DNA of 42,825 bases, from assembly GCF_020708045.1 (NCBI RefSeq), contig NZ_JAJFES010000022.1:1-42825 (forward strand), in the 5' to 3' direction. Made by a program: the position numbers and the translations under genes. This stretch comes from Massilia sp. IC2-278. Its GTDB lineage: Bacteria; Pseudomonadota; Gammaproteobacteria; Burkholderiales; Burkholderiaceae_D. Within the stretch, counting starts at the first letter, position 1. Each line of letters begins with the position of its first letter. A model generated the notes under the pieces. It saw only the letters and a program-made list of their open reading frames with translations, had not been told where the DNA came from and did not search any database. Positions 30,676-39,726 of this stretch are shown piece after piece.

Positions 30676-33291
30676 ATGGATCAATTCGCAAAAGAAACAG
30701 TCCCGATTTCCCTCGAAGAAGAGATGCGCAAGAGCTACCTCGATTACGCGATGAGCGTGATCGTGGGCCGTGCGCTGCCGGATGTGCGCGATGGCCTGAA
30801 GCCTGTGCACCGCCGCGTGCTCTACTCGATGCACGAGAGTAATTACAACTTCAACCGCCCGTACGTGAAGTGCGCGCGCGTGGTCGGCGACACCATGGGT
30901 AAGTACCACCCGCACGGCGACTCGTCGATCTACGACACGCTGGTGCGCATGGCCCAGGACTTTTCGCTGCGCTACACGCTGGTCGACGGCCAGGGTAACT
31001 TCGGTTCGATCGACGGCGACAGCGCGGCGGCCATGCGTTACACCGAGTGCCGCCTGGACAAGATTTCCAGCGAACTGCTGGCCGACATCGACAAGGACAC
31101 CGTCGACTACCAGCCGAACTACGACGGCAAGGAAAAAGAACCGACCGTCTTGCCGACCAAGATCCCGAACCTGCTGATCAACGGCTCGTCGGGCATCGCG
31201 GTCGGCATGGCCACCAACATTCCGCCGCATAACCTGTCGGAAGTCATCAACGGCGCCCAGCACCTGCTGCGCAACCCGGACTGCACGATCGACGAGCTGA
31301 TCGAGCTGATCCCGGCGCCGGACTTCCCGACGGCCGGCATCATCTACGGCGTCTCGGGCGTGCGCGACGGTTACCGCACCGGCCGCGGCCGCGTGGTGAT
31401 GCGCGCCAAGACCCACTTCGAAGAGTACGGCAAGGATGGCGGCCGCGTGGCCATCATCATCGACGAGCTGCCGTACCAGGTGAACAAGAAGTCGCTGCTC
31501 GAGCGTATCGCCGACAACGTCCGCGAGAAAAAGCTGGAAGGCATTTCCGACATCCGCGACGAGTCCGACAAGTCGGGCATGCGCGTGGTCATCGAACTCA
31601 AGCGCGGCGAAGTGCCGGAAGTGGTGCTGAACAACCTGTACAAGCAGACCCAGCTGCAAGACACCTTCGGCATGAACATGGTGGCGCTGGTGAACGGCCA
31701 GCCGAAGCTGCTGAACCTGAAGCAGATGCTGGAGTGCTTCCTGTCGCACCGCCGCGAAGTGGTCACGCGCCGCACCGTGTTCGAGCTGCGCAAGGCGCGC
31801 GAGCGCGGCCACATGCTGGAAGGCCTGGCGGTGGCGCTGGCGAACATCGACGACTTCATCGCCATCATCAAGGCGGCGCCGACGCCGCCGGTGGCGAAGG
31901 TGGAACTGATGCAGCGCGCCTGGGACTCGTCCCTGGTGCGCGAAATGCTCACGCGTACCGACCTCGGTGCGTCGGGCGGCATCGAGGCTTTCCGTCCCGA
32001 GCACCTGCCGAAGCACTACGGCATGCAGCACGACGGCCTGTACAAGCTGTCCGACGAGCAGGCCCAGGAAATCCTGCAGATGCGCCTGCAGCGCCTGACC
32101 GGCCTGGAACAGGACAAGATCGTCAACGAGTACAAGGAAGTGATGGCCCACATCGCCGATCTGCTCGACATCCTGGCGCGTCCGGAACGCGTGACGACCA
32201 TCATCAGCGACGAGATGGCCCAGATCAAGTCCGACTACACGGAAAACGGCAAGGACGCGCGCCGCTCGGCCATCGAGCACAATGCCAACGAGCTCGAGAC
32301 CGAAGACCTGATCACGCCGCAGGACATGGTGGTGACGCTCTCGCACACCGGCTACATGAAGTCGCAGCCGATCGCCGAATACCGTGCGCAGAAGCGGGGC
32401 GGGCGCGGCAAGCAGGCGATGGCGACCAAGGACGAGGACTGGATCGACCAGCTGTTCATCGCCAACACCCACGACTACATGCTGTGCTTCTCGAACCGCG
32501 GCCGCATGTACTGGCTGAAGGTGTGGGAAGTGCCGCAGGGCTCGCGCAACTCGCGCGGCAAGCCGATCGTGAACATGTTCCCGCTGCAGGACAACGAGAA
32601 GATCACGGTGATCCTGCCGCTGTCGGGCGAAAACCGGACCTTCCCGGAAGACCATTACGTGTTCATGGCGACCTCGCTCGGCACCGTCAAGAAGACGCCG
32701 TTGCGTGACTTCAGCAACCCGCGCAAGGCCGGCATCATTGCGGTCGACCTCGACGAGGGCGACTTCCTGATCGGCGCCGCGCTGACCGACGGCGAGCACG
32801 ACGTGATGCTGTTCTCGGACGGCGGCAAGGCGGTGCGCTTCGACGAGAACGACGTGCGTCCGATGGGCCGCCAGGCGCGCGGCGTGCGCGGCATGAACCT
32901 GGAAGAGGGCCAGAACGTGATCGCCCTGCTGGTGGCCGAGAACGAGCAGCAGTCGGTGCTGACGGCCACCGAGAACGGCTTCGGCAAGCGTACCCCGATC
33001 CTGGAGTACACCCGCCACGGCCGCGGCACCAAGGGCATGATCGCGATCCAGCAGTCCGAACGCAACGGTAAGGTGGTGGCCGCGACCCTGGTCGACGTCA
33101 ACGACGAGATCATGCTGATCACCACCGGCGGCGTCCTGATCCGCACCCGCGTGGCCGAGATCCGCGAGATGGGCCGTGCGACCCAGGGCGTCACGCTCAT
33201 CGCGGTCGAGGATGGCACCAAGCTGTCGGGCCTGCAGCGCGTGGTCGAGACCGATCTCGAAGAGGTCGAGCTCGAACAGGCGCCGGAATAA
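30676..33291 (+). CDS. gyrA: DNA gyrase subunit A
   Basis: 871 residues (E. coli 875) with numbering identical to E. coli through the active region. The catalytic Tyr is residue 122 in AMRYTE. The quinolone region reads GKYHPHGDSSIYDT, with Ser83 and Asp87 both present, so the target looks quinolone-sensitive. Catalytic Arg121 precedes Tyr122. The C-terminal beta-pinwheel has the GyrA box as QKRGGRG and the DNA-wrapping repeats to the end. It introduces negative supercoils with GyrB in the cytoplasm. A strong terminator follows at 33301, so gyrA is probably transcribed apart from serC. Confidence 0.99.
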   Translation: MDQFAKETVPISLEEEMRKSYLDYAMSVIVGRALPDVRDGLKPVHRRVLYSMHESNYNFNRPYVKCARVVGDTMGKYHPHGDSSIYDTLVRMAQDFSLRYTLVDGQGNFGSIDGDSAAAMRYTECRLDKISSELLADIDKDTVDYQPNYDGKEKEPTVLPTKIPNLLINGSSGIAVGMATNIPPHNLSEVINGAQHLLRNPDCTIDELIELIPAPDFPTAGIIYGVSGVRDGYRTGRGRVVMRAKTHFEEYGKDGGRVAIIIDELPYQVNKKSLLERIADNVREKKLEGISDIRDESDKSGMRVVIELKRGEVPEVVLNNLYKQTQLQDTFGMNMVALVNGQPKLLNLKQMLECFLSHRREVVTRRTVFELRKARERGHMLEGLAVALANIDDFIAIIKAAPTPPVAKVELMQRAWDSSLVREMLTRTDLGASGGIEAFRPEHLPKHYGMQHDGLYKLSDEQAQEILQMRLQRLTGLEQDKIVNEYKEVMAHIADLLDILARPERVTTIISDEMAQIKSDYTENGKDARRSAIEHNANELETEDLITPQDMVVTLSHTGYMKSQPIAEYRAQKRGGRGKQAMATKDEDWIDQLFIANTHDYMLCFSNRGRMYWLKVWEVPQGSRNSRGKPIVNMFPLQDNEKITVILPLSGENRTFPEDHYVFMATSLGTVKKTPLRDFSNPRKAGIIAVDLDEGDFLIGAALTDGEHDVMLFSDGGKAVRFDENDVRPMGRQARGVRGMNLEEGQNVIALLVAENEQQSVLTATENGFGKRTPILEYTRHGRGTKGMIAIQQSERNGKVVAATLVDVNDEIMLITTGGVLIRTRVAEIREMGRATQGVTLIAVEDGTKLSGLQRVVETDLEEVELEQAPE

Positions 33292-33300
33292 AGGCCGCGA

Positions 33301-33331
33301 ACGCCACCCCTGCGCGGGTGGCGTTTTTTTT
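33301..33331 (+). terminator. Intrinsic terminator of gyrA
   Basis: ACGCCACCC (33301-33309) pairs with GGGTGGCGT (33316-33324) and is followed by eight T residues, nine bases past the gyrA stop. Confidence 0.92.
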
Positions 33332-33369
33332 CGTGGGTCCGTCCTGCGATGCACTGAAAGTACACGACA

Positions 33370-33915
33370 ATGAAAAAAGTTTTGCTTGCCCTGGCCACCG
33401 CGGCCACCTTCCTTGCCATGCCCGCGCTGGCGCAGACGGCGCCCGGCGCCGACCCGCAGACCATGGCGGCCGTAAAGACCATGCTCGACGCGATGGAAGC
33501 GCGCAAGATGACGATGGCGGCCTATGCCGAGATGGAAAAGGCGATGCCGGCGATGATGCAGTCGCAGTTCACCTCGATGATCGACAGCGATGCGAGCCTG
33601 AACGCCCAGCAGAAGCAGGAAATGCATGCCCGCATGGAGCGTGCCTTGCCGGCCATGATCGACGGCATGTGGGCGATCATGCGCGACCCGGCCGTGGTCG
33701 ACCAGATGATGGAGCAGATGGCGCTGATGTATGCCAACAACTTCACCACGGCCGAGATCAATGAACTGGCGGCCTTCTACCGCACCCCGGTGGGGCGCAA
33801 GATGATCGCCACCGTGCCGAAGATTTCGGCCGACAGCATGGCGATGTCGCAGCGCGTGATCATGCCGCGCTTGAACCAACTGATGCAGACCTTCGTACAG
33901 GATCTCCAGAAATAG
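33370..33915 (+). CDS. DUF2059 domain secreted protein
   Basis: 181 residues. Signal peptide at residues 1-21 (TAATFLAMPALA-QT). The helical DUF2059 domain (PF09832) covers the second half: YANNFTTAEINELAAFYRTPVGRKMIATVPKI is the recognisable core. The mature protein is very rich in methionine (about one residue in ten or more between 30 and 130). The function is not known. Its position between gyrA and serC is common in Burkholderiales. It starts just beyond the gyrA terminator. Confidence 0.88.
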   Translation: MKKVLLALATAATFLAMPALAQTAPGADPQTMAAVKTMLDAMEARKMTMAAYAEMEKAMPAMMQSQFTSMIDSDASLNAQQKQEMHARMERALPAMIDGMWAIMRDPAVVDQMMEQMALMYANNFTTAEINELAAFYRTPVGRKMIATVPKISADSMAMSQRVIMPRLNQLMQTFVQDLQK

Positions 33916-33937
33916 TCAGCATACGCGAAAGGACCGC

Positions 33938-35026
33938 ATGACCCAGGTATTCAACTTTTCCGCAGGACCGGCTGTCCTGCCCAAGGAAGTGCTGCAGCAG
34001 GCCGCGAGCGAGATGCTCGACTGGCAGGGCAGCGGCATGTCGGTGATGGAGATGTCGCACCGCGGTCCCGAATTCATCTCGATCTACAGGCAGGCCGAGG
34101 CCGACCTGCGCGAGCTGCTGGCCGTGCCGGCTAACTACCGCATCCTGTTCATGCAGGGCGGCGGGCTGGGACAGAACGCCATCATCCCGATGAACCTGCT
34201 GGGCCGCGTGCGCGAACCGGCCGTGATCGACTTCGTGCACACGGGATCGTGGTCGGGCAAGTCGGTCAAGGAAGCGGCGCGCTATGCGCAGGTGAATGTC
34301 GCGGCCTCCAGCCAGGCCGGGGGATTTACGTCGGTGCCGGCGCAGGCGTCGTGGCAGCTGACCGAGGGCGCGGCTTACCTGCACGTGTGCACCAACGAAA
34401 CTATCGACGGGGTCGAGTACAACTTCGTGCCGCAGCCGCCTGCCGGCGTGCCGCTGGTGGCGGATATGTCCTCGCACATCCTGTCGCGGCAAATCGACGT
34501 GTCGCAGTACGGCGTGATCTTTGCCGGGGCGCAGAAGAACATCGGGCCGGCTGGGCTGACCCTGGTGATCGTGCGCGAGGATTTGCTGGAGCATGCACTG
34601 CCGATTTGTCCGTCCGCCTTCAACTGGAAGAACGTGGCCGAGCACGAATCGATGTTCAATACGCCGCCGACCTATGCGATCTATATCGCGGGACTCGTGT
34701 TTGCGCACCTGAAGGCGCAGGGTGGCGTGGCGGCGATGGAAGCGCGTAATATCGAAAAGGCGCGCTTGCTGTACGAGGCGCTGGACCGCGACGATTTCTA
34801 CGCCAACCGCGTGGATGAATCATGTCGCTCGCGCATGAATATCCCGTTTTATTTACGCGACGAATCACTGAATGAAGCATTCCTGGCCGGCGCCAAGGCG
34901 CGCGGGCTGCTGCAGCTGAAGGGCCACAAGTCCGTCGGCGGTATGCGGGCATCCATCTACAATGCGATGCCGATCGAAGGTGTGCAGGCACTGGTCGATT
35001 ATTTGAACGAGTTTGCGGGGCGGTAA
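33938..35026 (+). CDS. serC: Phosphoserine aminotransferase
   Basis: 362 residues. FNFSAGPAVLPKEVL at the N-terminus and MQGGGLGQNAIIPMNLL (phosphate cup) are typical. The PLP lysine lies in FAGAQKNIGPAGLTLVIV. The C-terminal RMNIPFYLRDESLNEAFLAGAKARGLLQLKGHKSVGGMRASIYNAMP segment is diagnostic. It makes 3-phosphoserine for serine and also acts in pyridoxine synthesis. AAGGA lies before the ATG. It heads the serC-pheA-hisC-tyrA-aroA-cmk-rpsA series, a known supraoperon order in proteobacteria, although a 231-base gap with repeats separates it from pheA here. Confidence 0.98.
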   Translation: MTQVFNFSAGPAVLPKEVLQQAASEMLDWQGSGMSVMEMSHRGPEFISIYRQAEADLRELLAVPANYRILFMQGGGLGQNAIIPMNLLGRVREPAVIDFVHTGSWSGKSVKEAARYAQVNVAASSQAGGFTSVPAQASWQLTEGAAYLHVCTNETIDGVEYNFVPQPPAGVPLVADMSSHILSRQIDVSQYGVIFAGAQKNIGPAGLTLVIVREDLLEHALPICPSAFNWKNVAEHESMFNTPPTYAIYIAGLVFAHLKAQGGVAAMEARNIEKARLLYEALDRDDFYANRVDESCRSRMNIPFYLRDESLNEAFLAGAKARGLLQLKGHKSVGGMRASIYNAMPIEGVQALVDYLNEFAGR

Positions 35027-35086
35027 GCGGCCTGCGGCCGATGGCGGATGCTTCGCCTGCGGTCGGGGTTGAATAGCCTTTGACTT

Positions 35087-35115
35087 TCGTAGGGTGGGCA
35101 CCTGTGCCCACGCGG
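35087..35115. repeat. Dispersed palindromic repeat, copy 3
   Basis: CGTAGGGTGGGCACCTGTGC then CCACGCGG: GTGGGCAC (35094-35101) and GTGCCCAC (35104-35111) with a two-base spacer. The flank CGTAGG equals that of copy 1 in inverted sense. Confidence 0.8.
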
Positions 35116-35180
35116 TACGGCGGTTGAGCAGCGATTGCCTGGCCGACGTCGGGTGCCGCCGCATATCGAGCGATGAGACA

Positions 35181-35221
35181 GCGTGGGCACAGGTGCCTTA
35201 CGCGGCCCGGCCCACCCTACA
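35181..35221. repeat. Dispersed palindromic repeat, copy 4, inverted to copy 3
   Basis: GCGTGGGCACAGGTGCC then TTACGCGGCCCGG and CCCACCCTACA. Its reverse complement matches copy 3 except for about 14 extra bases between GGGTGGGC and CACCTGTG. It forms an inverted pair with copy 3, with roughly 65 bases between them, upstream of pheA. Confidence 0.75.
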
Positions 35222-35257
35222 ACTGCGAACACCACACCAGTCTTAACTAGCACAACA

Positions 35258-36328
35258 ATGAACGACAAACTCCTCCCCCTGCGCCAGCAGATCGATGCCA
35301 TCGACGCCCAAATCCTCGACCTGCTGAGCCAGCGCGGCCGGCTGGCCCAGGAAGTCGGCCACGTGAAGGCCGAAACCGACGCCCCCGTGTTCCGCCCCGA
35401 GCGTGAAGCCCAGGTGCTGCGGGGCGTGGCCGAACGCAACGGCGGTCCGCTCAACGACCACGACCTGCAAACCATCTTCCGCGAAGTCATGTCCGCCTGC
35501 CGCGCGCTGGAAAAGCGCGTCACCGTGGCCTACCTCGGCCCGGCCGGCACCTTCAGCGAGCAGGCCGTCTATCAACAGTTCGGCAGCGCCGTCGAAGGCC
35601 TGCCTTGCGCCTCGATCGACGAGGTCTTCCGCGCCGCCGAAGCCGGCACCGCCGACTTCGGCGTGGTCCCGGTCGAGAACTCGTCGGAAGGCGCGGTCAA
35701 CCGCACGCTGGACCTGATGCTGGCCACCACCACCATCATCAGCGGCGAAGTCTCGATCCCGGTCCACCACAGCCTGATGAGCAAGAGCGGCAGCATGGAG
35801 GGCATCACCACCATCTGCGCCCACTCGCAGGCACTGGCCCAGTGCCAGGTCTGGCTGAACCTGCATCATCCCGGCATCGCGCGCCGCGCCGTGGCCTCGA
35901 ATGCGGAGGCGGCGGTGATGGCCAGCCGCGACCCGTCGGTGGCGGCGATTGCCAGCGAAATGGCGGGCGAACAGTATCAGCTCGGCGTGGTGCAGGCCCA
36001 CATCCAGGACGACCCGCACAATCGCACGCGTTTTGTCGTGATCGGCCAGCATGCCACCACGCCCTCGGGCAAGGACCGCACCTCGCTGGTGCTGGCGGTG
36101 CCGAACAAGGCGGGCGCCGTCTACAACCTGCTGGCGCCGCTGGCCACGCACGGCGTGTCGATGAGCCGGTTCGAATCGCGCCCGGCGCGCACCGGTAACT
36201 GGGAGTATTACTTCTACGTCGACGTCGAGGGTCACCGCCAGGACGCGCCGGTCGCGCGCGCCCTGCAAGACCTGCAGGACAATGCCGCCTTCTACAAGCT
36301 GCTGGGTTCCTACCCGGTCGGCCTCTAA
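35258..36328 (+). CDS. pheA: Bifunctional chorismate mutase / prephenate dehydratase
   Basis: 356 residues from ATG 35258; the longer upstream frame crosses repeat DNA. The AroQ chorismate mutase domain covers residues 1-90 (LRQQIDAIDAQILDLLSQRGRLAQEVGHVKAE). The prephenate dehydratase domain (about 93-270) begins VAYLGPAGTFSEQA and has the VVPVENSSEGAVNRTLDL segment. The ACT domain (about 285-356) has SRFESRPAR, the phenylalanine-binding ESRP motif, so feedback inhibition by phenylalanine is expected. It takes chorismate to phenylpyruvate. hisC follows after 24 bases and can complete phenylalanine by transamination. Confidence 0.98.
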   Translation: MNDKLLPLRQQIDAIDAQILDLLSQRGRLAQEVGHVKAETDAPVFRPEREAQVLRGVAERNGGPLNDHDLQTIFREVMSACRALEKRVTVAYLGPAGTFSEQAVYQQFGSAVEGLPCASIDEVFRAAEAGTADFGVVPVENSSEGAVNRTLDLMLATTTIISGEVSIPVHHSLMSKSGSMEGITTICAHSQALAQCQVWLNLHHPGIARRAVASNAEAAVMASRDPSVAAIASEMAGEQYQLGVVQAHIQDDPHNRTRFVVIGQHATTPSGKDRTSLVLAVPNKAGAVYNLLAPLATHGVSMSRFESRPARTGNWEYYFYVDVEGHRQDAPVARALQDLQDNAAFYKLLGSYPVGL

Positions 36329-36352
36329 TTTCCATTTTTTTGAGATCTCACC

Positions 36353-37456
36353 ATGACGCAATTCGGTCCAGAGTACGTTCGTGCCATCGCCCCTTACCAG
36401 GCCGGCAAACCCATCGCTGAAGTCGCCCGCGAATTCGGTCTCGACGAAGCCACCATCGTCAAGCTCGCATCGAACGAGAACCCGTTCGGCGTGCCGGAAT
36501 CGAGCAAGGCCGCGATGGCCAAGGCCGCCGCGGAACTGGGCCGTTACCCGGACGCCAACGGCTTCGAACTGAAGGCCGCGCTGGCCGAGCGCTACGACGT
36601 GCCGGCCGACTGGATCACCCTCGGTAACGGCAGCAACGACATCCTGGAAATCGCCGCCCACGCCTTCGTACAAAAGGGTGAGGCGGTGGTGTACTCGCAG
36701 TATTCGTTCGCCGTGTATGCGCTGGCGACGCAAGGCGTGGGCGCGCGCGCCATCGTGGTGCCGGCCGTGAAGTATGGCCACGACCTCGACGCCATGGCTG
36801 CCGCCATCGATGCCGACACGCGTCTGGTGTTCGTGGCCAATCCGAACAACCCGACCGGCACCTTCATCGGCGCGCAAGAGATCGAAGCCTTCCTGAACAA
36901 GGTTCCTTCGAACGTGATCGTCGTGCTGGACGAGGCCTATAACGAATACCTGGCGCCCGAATACCAGTTCGAGTCCGCCAGCTGGGTGCGCAAGTACCCG
37001 AACCTGGTCGTCTCGCGCACCTTCTCCAAGGCCTATGGCCTGGCCGGCCTGCGCGTCGGCTTCGCGATTGCCCAGCCGGCCGTCACCGATTTGATGAACC
37101 GCATCCGCCAGCCCTTCAACGTGAATTCGCTGGCCCAGGCTGCGGCGATTGCGGCGCTGAACGACAAGGAGTTCCTGGCCAAGGGCGCCGAGAACAACGC
37201 GGCTGGCTACAAGCAGCTGACCGCCGCCTTCGATGAGTTGGGCCTGGAATACGTGCCGTCCTTCGGCAACTTCGTGCTGGTGCGCGTGGGCGACGACGAC
37301 GGGGCCGGTGCACGCGTCAACCTGGCGCTGCTGAAGCAGGGCGTGATCGTGCGTCCGGTGGGCGCCTACGGCCTGCCGCAATGGCTGCGCATCTCGATCG
37401 GCCTGCCGCAGGAAAACGCGGCCTTTATCGACGCACTGAAGAAGACGCTGGCGTAA
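36353..37456 (+). CDS. hisC: Histidinol-phosphate / aromatic aminotransferase
   Basis: 367 residues, class I/II PLP aminotransferase. KLASNENPFGVPESSK is the family start, NPNNPTG the central motif, and SRTFSKAYGLAGLRVGF holds the PLP lysine. The C-terminal arginine for the substrate carboxylate lies in WLRISIG. Placement between pheA and tyrA, away from the his operon, is the hisC2/hisHb arrangement in which the enzyme mainly serves aromatic amino acids while keeping histidinol-phosphate activity. Its stop touches the tyrA start. Confidence 0.95.
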   Translation: MTQFGPEYVRAIAPYQAGKPIAEVAREFGLDEATIVKLASNENPFGVPESSKAAMAKAAAELGRYPDANGFELKAALAERYDVPADWITLGNGSNDILEIAAHAFVQKGEAVVYSQYSFAVYALATQGVGARAIVVPAVKYGHDLDAMAAAIDADTRLVFVANPNNPTGTFIGAQEIEAFLNKVPSNVIVVLDEAYNEYLAPEYQFESASWVRKYPNLVVSRTFSKAYGLAGLRVGFAIAQPAVTDLMNRIRQPFNVNSLAQAAAIAALNDKEFLAKGAENNAAGYKQLTAAFDELGLEYVPSFGNFVLVRVGDDDGAGARVNLALLKQGVIVRPVGAYGLPQWLRISIGLPQENAAFIDALKKTLA

Positions 37457-38371
37457 ATGCTGGGCAAAGTCGTCATCGTCGGCGTCGGGCTGATCGGCGG
37501 TTCGTTTGCGCTGGCGCTCAAAGCCGCCGGCGCCGTGCGCGAAGTGGTCGGCCTGGAGCGTTCGCCGCAAGCGCTGGCGCGTGCGCTGGAGCTGGGCATC
37601 GTCGATGTGGCGACCACCTCTCCGCAAGAGGCGATGAATGGGGCCGACCTGGTGCTGCTGGCCGCACCGGTGGCGCAGACGGCGCGGATACTCGAAGCGC
37701 TGCTGCCGCACCTGGAGCCGGGCACGGTGATCACGGACGCCGGCAGCACCAAGTCCGACGTCGCCGCCACCGCGCGCGCCGTGCTGGGCGAGCGTGCCAG
37801 GCAGTTCGTGCCCGGCCATCCGATTGCCGGCCGCGAATCGAACGGTCCCGACGCCGCGCTGCCCGATCTCTACCAGGGCAAGAAAACGGTGATCACGCCG
37901 CTGCCGGAAAATGCCCCGGGCGACGTCGGCCTGGTCGCCGCGGCCTGGCGCCTGTGCGGCGCGGTCATCCACACGCTCACGCCCGGGCAGCACGACAGCG
38001 TATTCGCCGCGGTCAGCCATCTGCCGCACCTGCTGGCCTTTGCCCTGGTCGACGACATCGCGCACAAACCGCACGCCGACCTGCTGTTCCAGTACGCCGC
38101 CAGCGGCTTCCGCGACTTCACGCGCATCGCCGGCTCCTCGCCCGAAATGTGGCGCGACATCAGCCTGGCCAACCGCGATGCGCTTCTTACCGAGCTGGAT
38201 GCATATCTGGCACAATTGACAGCATTGCGCGCACGCCTGGCCGCGAACGACGGTCCCGGGCTGGAAGCCATCTATACGAATGCGCAGCGCGCCCGCCGGG
38301 CCTGGAGCGAGGCCATCGAGACAGCCGAGCCTCCGGTCCCAGGATCAGCTTCAAATCAGGAACCTCAATGA
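37457..38371 (+). CDS. tyrA: Prephenate/arogenate dehydrogenase
   Basis: 304 residues starting directly after hisC. The NAD(P)-binding GVGLIGGS (residues 8-15) and the family motif HPIAGRESNGP (about 124-134) are clear. The helical dimerisation domain follows (VSHLPHLLAFALVDD, SGFRDFTRIAGSSPEMW). It oxidises prephenate or arogenate on the way to tyrosine; which substrate it prefers cannot be read. No chorismate mutase or ACT domain is attached. The stop overlaps the aroA start in ATGA. Confidence 0.97.
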   Translation: MLGKVVIVGVGLIGGSFALALKAAGAVREVVGLERSPQALARALELGIVDVATTSPQEAMNGADLVLLAAPVAQTARILEALLPHLEPGTVITDAGSTKSDVAATARAVLGERARQFVPGHPIAGRESNGPDAALPDLYQGKKTVITPLPENAPGDVGLVAAAWRLCGAVIHTLTPGQHDSVFAAVSHLPHLLAFALVDDIAHKPHADLLFQYAASGFRDFTRIAGSSPEMWRDISLANRDALLTELDAYLAQLTALRARLAANDGPGLEAIYTNAQRARRAWSEAIETAEPPVPGSASNQEPQ

Positions 38372-39705
38372 CGCAGCAAAAGCCGAAACACTACCCGCAG
38401 CACATCGACCTGGAACCCGTGATGCACGTGGAGGGCACGGTGCGCCTGCCGGGTTCGAAAAGCATCTCGAACCGCACGCTCCTCCTTAGCGCGCTCGCCG
38501 AAGGCACGACCACGATCCACGACCTGCTGGCCTCGGACGACACCCTGGTCATGCTGGGCGCGCTGCGCTCGCTCGGCATCGAGTGGGAAGAAATCGACGA
38601 GCGCACCATCATCGTCCACGGCAAAGCCGGCGAACTGCCGAACCATGAAGCCGACCTCTTCATGGGCAATGCCGGCACCGCGATCCGTCCGCTGACGGCG
38701 GCCCTGGCCGTGATCGGCGGCAGCTATACCCTGCACGGCGTCTCGCGCATGCACGAACGCCCGATCGGCGACCTGGTCGACGCCCTCAACGAAGTCGGCG
38801 CCCAGATCGAGTACACCGGCGAACCGGGCTTCCCGCCGCTGCACATCAAGCGCGGCCATATCCACGCGAACCGCATGTCGGTGCGCGGCAATGTGTCGAG
38901 CCAGTTCCTCACGGCCCTGCTGATGGCCGCGCCGCTGATGACGCGCGGCCACGCCGTCACCATCGACGTGGAGGGCGAACTGATCTCGAAACCCTACATC
39001 GAGATCACCCTGAATCTGATGCGCCGCTTCGGCGTGGAAGTGGAACAGGCCGGCTGGTCTTCGTTCACCGTGCAGCCGGGCCAGCGCTACCAGAGCCCGG
39101 GCAGCATCCACGTCGAGGGCGACGCGTCCTCGGCTTCCTACTTCCTGGCGGCCGGCGCGATCGGCGGCGGGCCGGTGCGGGTCGAGGGCGTGGGCGAGCT
39201 CAGCATCCAGGGCGACGTGCGCTTTGCCGACGCATTGGAACGCATGGGCGCGACGATTACCCGTGGCGACAACTGGATCGAGGCGCGCTCGAACGGCGTC
39301 CTGAAAGCGATCGACGCCGACTTCAACCACATTCCCGATGCGGCGATGACGATTGCCGTGGCCGCGTTGTATGCCGACGGCACCAGCACCCTGCGCAACA
39401 TCGCCAGCTGGCGGGTAAAGGAAACCGACCGCCTGGCGGCGATGGCGACCGAGCTGCGCAAGGTCGGCGCCATCGTGGAAGAGGGCGCCGACTACCTGCG
39501 CGTGACGCCGCCGCACGAACTGCTGCCGGCCACCGTCGACACCTACGACGACCACCGCATGGCGATGTGCTTCTCGCTCGCCGCGCTCGACGGCAAGGCG
39601 CGCCGCGGCAACGCCATGCGCATCAACGACCCGAAGTGCGTCGCCAAGACTTTCCCCGACTACTTCGAGGCGTTTGCCGGCATCGCCAGGAACGAATTGT
39701 TTTGA
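38368..39705 (+). CDS. aroA: 3-phosphoshikimate 1-carboxyvinyltransferase (EPSP synthase)
   Basis: 445 residues from ATG 38368, overlapping tyrA by four bases. LPGSKSISNRTLLLSAL and MGNAGTAIRPLTAAL are the two class I motifs, and RVKETDRLAAMATELRKVG lies near the C-terminal catalytic end. The glycine, threonine and proline of GNAGTAIRP that govern glyphosate binding are all the ordinary residues, so a sensitive class I enzyme is expected. It makes EPSP, the precursor of chorismate, and thereby feeds pheA and tyrA upstream. Confidence 0.98.
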   Translation: MTQQKPKHYPQHIDLEPVMHVEGTVRLPGSKSISNRTLLLSALAEGTTTIHDLLASDDTLVMLGALRSLGIEWEEIDERTIIVHGKAGELPNHEADLFMGNAGTAIRPLTAALAVIGGSYTLHGVSRMHERPIGDLVDALNEVGAQIEYTGEPGFPPLHIKRGHIHANRMSVRGNVSSQFLTALLMAAPLMTRGHAVTIDVEGELISKPYIEITLNLMRRFGVEVEQAGWSSFTVQPGQRYQSPGSIHVEGDASSASYFLAAGAIGGGPVRVEGVGELSIQGDVRFADALERMGATITRGDNWIEARSNGVLKAIDADFNHIPDAAMTIAVAALYADGTSTLRNIASWRVKETDRLAAMATELRKVGAIVEEGADYLRVTPPHELLPATVDTYDDHRMAMCFSLAALDGKARRGNAMRINDPKCVAKTFPDYFEAFAGIARNELF

Positions 39706-39726
39706 ACCGTTTTAAAAAGAAAAATC

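Noticed and set aside
30532..33879. A 1115-residue open frame on the minus strand opposite gyrA
   Set aside because: It is a codon-position shadow of GC-rich gyrA. The product is a His/Arg/Val-rich string without domains, and gyrA itself is complete and certain.
35243..38215. A 990-residue open frame on the minus strand across pheA, hisC and tyrA
   Set aside because: Same cause: it spans three certain genes and their gaps, with biased composition and no motif.
38368..39705. Glyphosate-tolerant class II EPSP synthase
   Set aside because: The motifs are those of class I, with the ordinary Gly/Thr/Pro residues.
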